Shown here piece after piece: positions 7,315 to 15,250 of a stretch of DNA of 41,144 bases. Source of the DNA: Bythopirellula sp. GTDB taxonomy: Bacteria > Planctomycetota > Planctomycetia > Pirellulales > Lacipirellulaceae. A program made the position numbers and the translations under genes. Under the pieces are notes generated by a model, which saw only the letters and a list, made by a program, of their open reading frames with translations, was not told where the DNA came from and did not search any database. The stretch is from assembly GCA_028285205.1 (NCBI GenBank), contig JANQQA010000017.1:1-41144 (forward strand), written 5' to 3'. Each line of letters starts with the position of its first letter. Within the stretch, counting starts at the first letter, position 1.

Positions 7315-9557
7315 TGGGTTTCTTGTTTGATGTTGGCGTGACTAATGCCGTTCTGACTGCCCTCCTCGCCGTCGTCGTAGTTCTCGTAACGCGAACCTGG
7401 AAGAATCCCCATCTCGCACATCTCTTATGGTTGATCGTCCTGTTGAAAATGGTAACACCGCCGCTATTGAATGTGTCGATACCGTTTCGATTTGAGTGGA
7501 ATGGGAGTGAAGTTGAACCGTCACCCATGCGAGGATTTGAGGCAGCAGCACACGTACAGTCTTCCGAGTACACCGACGGCAGTCAGGAGCATATCGATGT
7601 GTCGGCCTCAATACAACGAAAGTCGTTGACTCTGGCTGAGACTCAAACACCATCAGCAATGGTGACGACGATATCTGAAGGGAGACGACCGTCGTGGCCA
7701 ATCTATCTGGGAGTGACCTGGTTGGCTGGTTCCTTGGTGTGCGCGCTCCTCGCTGGCATACGGATCGGACAGTTTCACCACAACCTCAAAGAGACTTGCC
7801 TAGCAGGAGAGACTCTTCGACGCATTGGCAGAGCAGTTGCACACGAGCTCGGACTTAAGCTCTGCCCAGAATTGAGAATTACCAACAGTCGCCTTGGCCC
7901 AATGGTTTGGCCAATAGGCCGACCACCCATAGTAGTTCTACCGAGCGGCCTCATCGAAGAGCTTGAAGAGGATCAACTAAGGACGATCGTCGCTCACGAA
8001 TACGCCCATGTAGCCCGACGAGACTGCTTGGTCCGCTGGCTGGAGGTTCTGTGCACGGTGCTGTATTGGTGGCACCCCTGTTTGTGGCTGGCGCGGAGGG
8101 AAATCAGACAGGCGGAAGAGTTGTGCTGCGATGCATTGGTGATGCGGGCCTATTCCGGGCATACGCATCAGTTCGGGGAAGCTCTACTGAAGGTCGATGA
8201 ATTCTTGTCGAACGCTGCCTATCGCAGCCCTATCCTTGCCAGCGAGATGCGGGGTGCGGGCCAAATGAAAACGAGAATCGAGATGATCGTCAACGAGCAG
8301 CTACCTCCGCGCCTCGGTCGCACGACGAAATTGTCGTTTGTGATTGCCGCGTTGGCAATCCTTCCACTATCTGCCCAAGAGTCTCAGCCTAGCAACTCGG
8401 AAAGTAGTGCTAAATCGGGTAGAGCGGACGTTGCGGACAGTGTATCGACTGGAATCGTCAGGCCAAAGGCGACGCAACCAACGCAAGAACTGAGAGTTGA
8501 GCAGATATTGGAAGGCTGGAAAGCATATGAAGACTCCATGTCAACCGCCACCTTTGAATGCTCGCTGTTGAAAGTTATGTCTCCTCTGTTCGCATCGCCC
8601 ACTCCTTTCGTTGCAGTTGACGATGAGGAAGAAGAGTCACCGATTCCTGAGACGCTAAAGAGCGAGATACTCTTTAGCATGTCCCGAAACAAAATCGCTT
8701 GTACTAAGCACTCTGAGTATCGGGCGCGTGGAACTTCTCCACTCAAGACACGGGAGCGTCGAATAGGGTTTGATGGACATGAGACGAGAGTCTTGAACGT
8801 AAAGGATGACGATGCACCACTCTCGTTGGGCAGTATTAGAACTGGGTCGGTGCCTTCAGCTGTGATTGCACTGGACCCTGAGCTTAGGCCTCTCTTTCTG
8901 GCGTGTAGGCCGTACTCTTTCGTGCCGAACTGGGGATACTCTCCACGTGATGCACAAATACTGGACGTGGAAGCGGATTACGACGGAATCAAAGCTGTCA
9001 AAATCCTTCTGCCAACAAATGGGGTTGTGACTATTACCTCGGGAGCTGGAACATTTACCCTCACTGCCTTGAAATCTCTGTTTGCGAGAGCAAGCGACCC
9101 AAGGTACGCGGACAAGACTCATACTTATGGTATGTCAGTCGACGAACTCAAGGACCTCTTGGATGTTGCGAGCGACCCGAAACGTAAGGAAGACACACGA
9201 CGTGCAATCATCTACGCAAGCCGCGACAACGGGCATCGAATTCTTGGCGTGGTTGAGGAGAGAAAAGGAGTAAAGTTCAATGAGGTGTCGCTGAGGTACG
9301 TTTCAGACGAGAAGTTTGGCTGGCGATTGTCTGGTTGGAAGTCGAACAGTGTCGACCCCTCCGGGGCTCCTCTGCTAAGTATCGCCGGGAAGGTAGTCGA
9401 TGCAGAACTAGGGCAACCAATTCATGACAAGGAGTTTCGCCCTATTTTCCCGGTTGGAACTCACCTTAAGGTTGACAACGAGTACTATATGCAGCAGCCC
9501 GGCGATGTGCTCAGGCTGTTGCGGGTAGGCGAGTACGGCAGAGTACCAGGTACGTAA
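7311..9557 (+). CDS. M56 (BlaR1-like) membrane metalloprotease with a large C-terminal domain
   Basis: The first 355 of 748 residues form an M56 protease: membrane helices near residues 5-25 and 33-50, another near 125-145, the zinc motif HEYAH at 229-233, a downstream Glu-Glu-Leu-Cys-Cys-Asp at 269-274, and a last helix near 342-355. In BlaR1 the next part is a penicillin-binding sensor; here there are instead about 390 residues with no SxxK/SxN/KTG set. Its opening (ILEGWKAYEDSMSTATFEC) and later FDGHETRV and ACRPYSF recall LolA-like lipid-binding folds seen in planctomycete proteins, which is only a resemblance. Near the end LSIAGKVVDAELGQPI looks like the start of a carboxypeptidase-regulatory beta-sandwich. 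It should act as signal sensor and activator of repressor cleavage. The start overlaps the repressor stop. Confidence 0.85.
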   Translation: MMGFLFDVGVTNAVLTALLAVVVVLVTRTWKNPHLAHLLWLIVLLKMVTPPLLNVSIPFRFEWNGSEVEPSPMRGFEAAAHVQSSEYTDGSQEHIDVSASIQRKSLTLAETQTPSAMVTTISEGRRPSWPIYLGVTWLAGSLVCALLAGIRIGQFHHNLKETCLAGETLRRIGRAVAHELGLKLCPELRITNSRLGPMVWPIGRPPIVVLPSGLIEELEEDQLRTIVAHEYAHVARRDCLVRWLEVLCTVLYWWHPCLWLARREIRQAEELCCDALVMRAYSGHTHQFGEALLKVDEFLSNAAYRSPILASEMRGAGQMKTRIEMIVNEQLPPRLGRTTKLSFVIAALAILPLSAQESQPSNSESSAKSGRADVADSVSTGIVRPKATQPTQELRVEQILEGWKAYEDSMSTATFECSLLKVMSPLFASPTPFVAVDDEEEESPIPETLKSEILFSMSRNKIACTKHSEYRARGTSPLKTRERRIGFDGHETRVLNVKDDDAPLSLGSIRTGSVPSAVIALDPELRPLFLACRPYSFVPNWGYSPRDAQILDVEADYDGIKAVKILLPTNGVVTITSGAGTFTLTALKSLFARASDPRYADKTHTYGMSVDELKDLLDVASDPKRKEDTRRAIIYASRDNGHRILGVVEERKGVKFNEVSLRYVSDEKFGWRLSGWKSNSVDPSGAPLLSIAGKVVDAELGQPIHDKEFRPIFPVGTHLKVDNEYYMQQPGDVLRLLRVGEYGRVPGT

Positions 9558-9581
9558 CCATTATCTTGACGGCACTTTTCA

Positions 9582-9743
9582 ATGCCCGGAACTTACCCCA
9601 GCTTAGGAGTTGACGTCTTGAACGCGGTTGACGAAAGCTGTGAGGGATCGCTGGTGCCCTTCATCATGCACGCGGTGGGCAACAAGAAACTGACACGACA
9701 AGAGCGACAAGAGATCCGCAAACTCCTCGATGGCAGAAAATAG
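9582..9743 (+). pseudogene. 3' remnant of a second blaI-type repressor gene
   Basis: A 53-codon frame starts at an ATG at 9582 and stops at 9743. From Glu21 on it reads EGSLVPFIMHAV-GNKKLTRQERQEIRKLLDGRK, matching the last third of the repressor at 6916-7314. A run of 32 bases is identical (9645-9676 versus 7195-7226). The first 20 residues have no clear counterpart and the whole DNA-binding domain is missing, so it cannot work as a repressor. Its stop is 21 bases before the second M56 gene, the place where a repressor gene would stand. It looks like the leftover of a duplicated repressor-protease pair in which the repressor was mostly deleted. A short expressed peptide that could dimerise with the intact repressor is possible but unproven. 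Confidence 0.8.
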
Positions 9744-9764
9744 AACCTCTCAGGAGCAGAGATT

Positions 9765-12005
9765 ATGTTGGGTTTCCTATGCGAGATTGGTATTACTAAC
9801 GCCCTCTTGGCCGCCGTGCTGGCCTTCTTTGTGTTTGGCGTAACACGAGTTTGGAAGAATCCCCATCTCGCCCACTTCTTGTGGCTACTGGTCCTGCTTA
9901 AACTGGTCACGCCCCCGATCCTCAATTTGCCTCTATCAGTTGGCTTTAGCTGGTATGAACGAGAGGTTGCTGAGTCTGCCCCAAGCGTATCAAACCCGTT
10001 AATGCCGACTCGATCGCCCGAGGCGACCCGTGTTAACACGCAACCGGCGGAGCAGCTGGAAGTCGCGCCGGTGCTTCAATCGATGCCCTTAGGGATATCA
10101 GCTGCGCGAAATGAATCCGGTTGGCAGGTGACTGGCGAGCGGTCGACACTCACATGGCAAAGCTATGCGATCGCTGCCTGGTTGTGCGGCTGTCTAGCAT
10201 GCGGACTGTTGGCCTGTGTGCGAATCTGGCAGTTCCATCGAGAGTTACAGCGGACGGCCCCTGCTGGTGAATCCATCCAGCGAGTCGCGAAGTCAGTTGC
10301 CGATCAGCTTGGAATCAAGTCCTATCCCGATTTGCGAACGACGGATGGCCGGCTCAGCCCCATGGTCTGGCCCCTGGGTCGACCCGCGACCGTCGTCTTG
10401 CCGATTGGCCTGGTGGAAGATCTCGATCAGCAACAGTTGAGAACGATTGTGGCTCACGAATATGCGCATGTCGCTCGTCGCGATTGCTGGGTGCGTTGGC
10501 TGGAGGTTCTGTGCACGGTGCTGTACTGGTGGCACCCATGTCTGTGGCTGGCACGCAAGGAAATCAGACAGGCGGAAGAGTTGTGCTGCGATGCGCTGGT
10601 GATGCGGACCTATTCCGGGCATACGCATCACTTCGGGGAAGCTCTGCTGAAGGTCGATGAATTCTTGTCAAACGCTGCCTATCGCTGTCCTATCCTCGTC
10701 AGCGAGATGCGGGGCGCGGGCCAAATGAAAAGGAGAATCGAGATGATCGTCAATGAACAGTTACCTGCTCGTCTCCCGCGAACAGTGCACATCGCACTAT
10801 TGGTTTCGGCACTGGCTATCTTGCCGCTATCCACCAGGGACTCCAGTGGTCAATCCGACAAAGCAACCGGCAATAGTTCGTCTGCGGCCGAGGAGCTTGT
10901 TAACAACCGAAATCGCATGAAGGCGATTTCGTTGGCGATATTGAACCATGAATCGGCACGCGGTCATCTGCCTGCTGGTGCCAATTACGACAAGCAGGGC
11001 AAGCCGCTGTTGAGTTGGCGTGTCCACATCTTGCCGTTTCTCGAAGACGAAGGAAGTCTGTCTCTGTACAAGCAATTTCATCTCGACGAGCCCTGGGATA
11101 GCCCACACAATCGGGCCCTGATCAAGAAGATGCCCGATGCATTTGCATCAGATGCCCAAATCGCATCAAAGGGAATGACCAGTTTCTTGGCCGTTTTCGG
11201 GGACGGTACGATTTTTCCACCCAAACGCGGGCTCCGATTGCATGAGATCATTGATGGAACGTCGAATACGATCAGTTTCGTGAAGGCGAATGGAGCTTCG
11301 GCAACGGTTTGGACAAGGCCGGACGACCTGAGCTTCGCCGACAAGAAGCTGCTGAGCAAAGTTGTCGGAGCACAGACGGAAGGATTCCTTGCCGCTTTCG
11401 TTGACGGTAGTAATTCGCTTCTCTCCGGGAGCACCGACGACGAAACACTTCGCTCGCTGCTCAATCGCACCGATGGCGGCCTCGTTACCCATGAAGCCGG
11501 GTCCGATGATGGCTCGACGGTAGTGCAAGTTCGCACGCAGGAAACAGGCGGGTATTCAAACCAACCGGTTGTTCGCAATCGAGGAGCATTGCCTCCCGCA
11601 AGCGGGTATGGCGGTGGAGAGTACGGTGGAGGATATGGCGGCTACGGAGGAGGGTATGGCGGCTACGGCGAGTACGGCGCAGGCGGTGAATTCGGAGGCG
11701 CTGAAGTACAGCATCAAAGCGACCTTGAACTCGACCTGACGAGTGAGGGTACGGTACTAATTCTTGGCAGGCAGGTGCCGGTGAAGAAGTTAGGCCCGAT
11801 CCTTGCCGCCATCAAGGATACGGAAGACGAAAGCTCCGCCGGTGCTGTGTCGATCAAGCTCCCCAAGAGTACCGATTTTCGTCATCTACGTGAGCTCACC
11901 GATCTCTGTGAAAAGCATGGCTTCCAAGAGATAAGAATCGTCTCCGATTCCACGAAAAAACCGGACGGACGTCGGCTCATGCAGAACGTAGCACCCGTGC
12001 GCTAA
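9765..12005 (+). CDS. M56 metalloprotease fused to DUF1559-like, Gly/Tyr-rich and ExbD/TolR-like regions
   Basis: The protein has 746 residues. Residues 1-357 are an M56 protease very like the previous gene product: helices, HEYAH at 231-235, the same AEELCCDALVM segment and a last helix near 343-357. From about residue 379 a DUF1559-like stretch begins (NNRNRMKAISLAILNHE, then LSWRVHILPFLE, DGTSNTI and a late FVDGS) and ends near 575. DUF1559 is the hallmark domain of planctomycete pseudopilin-like proteins, but its prepilin N-terminus is absent. A Gly/Tyr-rich linker covers about 614-646. The end, about 655-735, follows the ExbD/TolR periplasmic pattern: LDLTSEGTVLILGRQVPVKKL, a V-S-I-K-L strand, a helix, then FQEIRIVS. 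A blaI scrap lies just upstream; there is no promoter of its own that I can see, so it may be read from the upstream operon. Confidence 0.83.
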   Translation: MLGFLCEIGITNALLAAVLAFFVFGVTRVWKNPHLAHFLWLLVLLKLVTPPILNLPLSVGFSWYEREVAESAPSVSNPLMPTRSPEATRVNTQPAEQLEVAPVLQSMPLGISAARNESGWQVTGERSTLTWQSYAIAAWLCGCLACGLLACVRIWQFHRELQRTAPAGESIQRVAKSVADQLGIKSYPDLRTTDGRLSPMVWPLGRPATVVLPIGLVEDLDQQQLRTIVAHEYAHVARRDCWVRWLEVLCTVLYWWHPCLWLARKEIRQAEELCCDALVMRTYSGHTHHFGEALLKVDEFLSNAAYRCPILVSEMRGAGQMKRRIEMIVNEQLPARLPRTVHIALLVSALAILPLSTRDSSGQSDKATGNSSSAAEELVNNRNRMKAISLAILNHESARGHLPAGANYDKQGKPLLSWRVHILPFLEDEGSLSLYKQFHLDEPWDSPHNRALIKKMPDAFASDAQIASKGMTSFLAVFGDGTIFPPKRGLRLHEIIDGTSNTISFVKANGASATVWTRPDDLSFADKKLLSKVVGAQTEGFLAAFVDGSNSLLSGSTDDETLRSLLNRTDGGLVTHEAGSDDGSTVVQVRTQETGGYSNQPVVRNRGALPPASGYGGGEYGGGYGGYGGGYGGYGEYGAGGEFGGAEVQHQSDLELDLTSEGTVLILGRQVPVKKLGPILAAIKDTEDESSAGAVSIKLPKSTDFRHLRELTDLCEKHGFQEIRIVSDSTKKPDGRRLMQNVAPVR

Positions 12006-12080
12006 ACGCCGGCGTCGAATCGCCCAGTTGGTGCGGCGGAGGGAGACCGGTAGTGCGTTGCAGGCCCAAAGCTACGAACC

Positions 12081-13658
12081 CTACAGCGTCGCGTCCGTTG
12101 CTGGTTCGACCGGCATTCCCAACAGGATCTCCACCTCGCGGATGGCTCCGCGGGATTCGACGAGGCAGGTGAGGCTCGTTTGCCCGGCGGCGAGCATCTC
12201 GCGGACGCGGTGGAGCAGGGCGTCGGGGGAGGAGATCGGCTGTCCCTCAAGTTCGTAGATGCGGTCGTGGAGTTGGATGCCGGCTGCGGCGGCGGGTGAG
12301 TGCTCCACAACGCGCGTGACGTACACGGCGTTGGGCTCGGCCGGGTCGGCGCGCCAGGAGAGCCCCAGTCGCGTGGGACCGCCGATGAGGGGTACACTCA
12401 CGCTTTGAGTTTGCTCAGCACCGGGACGCTGTATTTCCAAACGCACATTCTGTTCGCTTTGCAGGGCGATTGCTGGCAGGGTTGATTCGCTTTGGATCGG
12501 TTTGTCATTCACCGCGACGATCCGATCACCGACGGAAAGCCCCGCATGCTTCGCATTGGATCCCCAGGGAACATGCTGCACGACAACCGAGGCGGGGACG
12601 CTGCCGACATACGTCCAACCAAAATCGAGTCGCGGGGCGATTTTTGGCAACGGATGCTCCAGTCGGCGCTGCGTGGAAGGCGTTTCGCGCGTCGCGTCGC
12701 TGCGATACATGGGTAATGAATCGGTGTCGGCCAACTTCGACAGCTGCTCGAGCAAGTAACCACTGACAAGGCGGATGCCGTCGACGTTTAGCTTTTCCAC
12801 GTCGTCGGAAGGTCGATGGTAGTCGTCGTGGACGCCGGTGTGGACGTAGAGCGAGGGGATACCGGCCTCGAAGAACGTCCAGTGGTCGCTGTTGTTCTTG
12901 TATTCCCAGTTGAAGTCGAGCCACAGGTCATCGCTCAACGTAGTGCTGCTCATCAACCGACGCGAGCCAAGGGCCGATCGTGTGCCGCCGACTTCGATAC
13001 GGCCGTCGGTGAGTCGCCCGACCATGTCGAGGTTGATCGCCAATCGCACCGAGGATAGCGGTACGGTGGGGTGATGCTTCCAATGCTTCGAGCCCAGCAG
13101 GCCTTGCTCTTCGCCGTCCCAAAAGGCGAACAAGATCGACCGTCGCGGCTGATGACCGAGTTGGGTGAGTGCGTCGATCACCTCAAGCACGGCTGCCACG
13201 CCGCTGGCGTTGTCGTCGGCGCCGTTGTGGATGTATCCCCAAGGACCATAACTGTTGCGGCGCGAACCGTAACCGACGTGGTCGTAGTGGGCACCGACGA
13301 CGATGAACTCATCCCGGAGCTGCGGATCGGTACCCGGGAGCACGGCCAGCAGGTTCTGATGGCTATGCATGAAATGTTGTTCGAAAGTCTCACCATCGCC
13401 GGCAGGTCGTAGTCCAGCTTCTTCCAGACGTTGCAGGATGTACCTCGCCGCCGCCCGCCCGCCACGAGTGCCACCTTCGCGACCTTCCATCACATCGTCA
13501 GCGAGGACGCTGACGTGGCCATGCAGCTCTCCATTGGTGATCGACAGCCGCGCCGCGTCGAGCCACAAGCTTTCGGACGCCTGACAGTCGACTAGGGTCG
13601 CGCCGCCGATGCAAATAAGTACCAGCGCAGCGGCGACGGCAGGGAGGCGCGGAAACAT
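12081..13658 (-). CDS. Secreted M28-family zinc peptidase with two PDZ domains
   Basis: The protein has 525 residues counted from the ATG at 13658, which opens a clear signal peptide (residues 1-27). A further 61 residues of open frame upstream have no signal-like start and are not used. The M28 metal ligands are visible: His124 in GAHYDHVG, Asp148 in GADDNASG, Glu183-Glu184 in WDGEEQG, Asp211 in NLDMVG and His281 in DDYHRPSDD. Two PDZ domains follow, at about 345-415 (AGLSVGDRIVAVNDKPI) and 430-510 (AGIQLHDRIYELEGQPI). Such enzymes act as aminopeptidases outside the cytoplasm; the PDZ pair may tether it to protein C-termini. It lies downstream of mnmE on the same strand, with about 180 bases between, and converges with the second M56 gene. 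Confidence 0.9.
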   Translation of the reverse strand: MFPRLPAVAAALVLICIGGATLVDCQASESLWLDAARLSITNGELHGHVSVLADDVMEGREGGTRGGRAAARYILQRLEEAGLRPAGDGETFEQHFMHSHQNLLAVLPGTDPQLRDEFIVVGAHYDHVGYGSRRNSYGPWGYIHNGADDNASGVAAVLEVIDALTQLGHQPRRSILFAFWDGEEQGLLGSKHWKHHPTVPLSSVRLAINLDMVGRLTDGRIEVGGTRSALGSRRLMSSTTLSDDLWLDFNWEYKNNSDHWTFFEAGIPSLYVHTGVHDDYHRPSDDVEKLNVDGIRLVSGYLLEQLSKLADTDSLPMYRSDATRETPSTQRRLEHPLPKIAPRLDFGWTYVGSVPASVVVQHVPWGSNAKHAGLSVGDRIVAVNDKPIQSESTLPAIALQSEQNVRLEIQRPGAEQTQSVSVPLIGGPTRLGLSWRADPAEPNAVYVTRVVEHSPAAAAGIQLHDRIYELEGQPISSPDALLHRVREMLAAGQTSLTCLVESRGAIREVEILLGMPVEPATDATL

Positions 13659-13837
13659 GCAGAACGTCTCGTGTGGGGAGCGGGCAGAACTTGCTACCGA
13701 ACTGTATCCGACAGAAACGCACTGCGTCGGCGTAAAAAAGACAGAAAGAGAGAGGATTTGCCGGTGGGGCAATTCGCAACGCGAAAAATCGTCAGGTGAT
13801 GTCACTTTCGTTTTTTTCTCAAGATCCTCAACGCACT

Positions 13838-15214
13838 TCACTTCCCGATACAGAACTGACTGAAAACGCGATCGAGAATGTCGTCGGTATAGACGGCGCC
13901 CACGACTTGCCCCAGTGCGTGCAGCGCTTCACGTACCTCCGCAGCAACGAGTTCCTCGCCACCGTCGCATTCGACGAGTTCGATCGCGCGCGCGAGCGAC
14001 GCGCGCGCACTGGCCAGTGACTCACTACAGCGATTCGCCGTGAGTTGCAGCGAAGTCGGTGACTCGGCCGATATGCTGGAGAGTCGCGCGTGGATGAGAC
14101 TTGCGAGTTCCGCTAGACCATTGCCGGTCAAGCTGCTGCAGGCAAGAGCTGCACCGGAGTTTGGCGGTAGCGAATCAATCAGGTCAGACTTGGTCGTGAC
14201 AAGCAATTCATCGGCCGCGAGCGACGGGCACGCAGCAGTTTCGTCGGTGCCGTCAATGCAATGCACGACGAGCGCCGCCTGCTGCCGCTGTGACTCGGTC
14301 ATCTGCTGGGCAATCTGATCGATCGATTTCCGTGGTGCGGCAGACTCCAGCCCTGCTGTATCGACGAGTTGAAACGTAAGCTCGTCAACGCGAACGGCAG
14401 TCGCGACATAATCTCGCGTGGTGCCCGATTGCTCGGAGACCAACGCCCGTTGCTCGCTGTCACTGAGTCCGTAGCGACTGACCAACGCGTTGAACAGGCT
14501 GCTCTTGCCTGCGTTGGGAGCGCCGCCGAGCACGACCCGGGGCAGGTGAGTGGCGCTTTCGCGATTGGAAAGCTGATTCGAGACGTCCGCAACGAGTGCT
14601 AGCGCCGAGGAGAGCTGCGTGTGCATCTGTTCGTTGCTGATGAACTCGATATCCTCTTCCACGAAGTCGAGCCCCGCTTCCAGTTCGGCGAGCAGCTGGA
14701 GCAATTCTTCGCGCAACCGTTGTAGCGGTTGGGAGAGCCCGCCCGCCAACTGCGATAGGGAAGTCTGGAGATCACCGGCCGATTGCGCGTCGATCACACC
14801 CAGCACCGCCTCTGCCTGCGTAAGATCGAGTCGGCCGGCCAAAAACGCGCGGAGGGTGAACTCTCCTGGCTCAGCCAGCCGTGCGCCGCATTCGCACAGC
14901 CGCATGAGCAGTTGCTGCAACAGCGGCGGCGCACCGATCGTATGCACTTCTGCACTCGGCTGCCGAGTATAGCTTTGCCGCGTTGGCCACAGAAACAGAT
15001 CGCATGGCAAGTTGATTGACCGGTCGACGACGATTTCGCCAGCGACAACGCTAGGCTCAGCGATCTCCGCCAGCTGGATCGTCGCCTCACACGGCTGAAA
15101 GCACTGCTCCAGGCAGGCGATCACTTGCGGTCCGCTCAGCCGAGCCATGCCGCGCACACTTCCGCCGGGGGCAGTGCCAATTGCGACAATCGTATCGTCG
15201 GGATCGTAGACCAT
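13838..15214 (-). CDS. mnmE: tRNA uridine-5-carboxymethylaminomethyl modification GTPase MnmE
   Basis: MnmE works with MnmG to add the cmnm5 group to the wobble uridine of several tRNAs. This 458-residue protein has all the parts: an N-terminal tetrahydrofolate-binding domain (start DTIVAIGTAPGG, then EPGEFTLRAFLAGRLDLTQAEAV), a helical middle domain, and an inserted G domain with GAPNAGKSS (231-239), SGTTRD, DTAG (285-288) and TKSD. The C-terminus is FCIGK, whose cysteine is the family's conserved catalytic-site residue. It follows yidC by 36 bases on the same strand, a gene order common in bacteria. Confidence 0.96.
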   Translation of the reverse strand: MVYDPDDTIVAIGTAPGGSVRGMARLSGPQVIACLEQCFQPCEATIQLAEIAEPSVVAGEIVVDRSINLPCDLFLWPTRQSYTRQPSAEVHTIGAPPLLQQLLMRLCECGARLAEPGEFTLRAFLAGRLDLTQAEAVLGVIDAQSAGDLQTSLSQLAGGLSQPLQRLREELLQLLAELEAGLDFVEEDIEFISNEQMHTQLSSALALVADVSNQLSNRESATHLPRVVLGGAPNAGKSSLFNALVSRYGLSDSEQRALVSEQSGTTRDYVATAVRVDELTFQLVDTAGLESAAPRKSIDQIAQQMTESQRQQAALVVHCIDGTDETAACPSLAADELLVTTKSDLIDSLPPNSGAALACSSLTGNGLAELASLIHARLSSISAESPTSLQLTANRCSESLASARASLARAIELVECDGGEELVAAEVREALHALGQVVGAVYTDDILDRVFSQFCIGK

Positions 15215-15250
15215 GGGCGGGGCGCTGCACGGCGAAGTTCCGCTAGATCC

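Noticed and set aside
11604..11700. Gly/Tyr-rich tandem repeat as a possible CRISPR or mobile repeat
   Set aside because: It is an in-frame coding linker (GGYGG units) inside the second M56 protein, without spacers.
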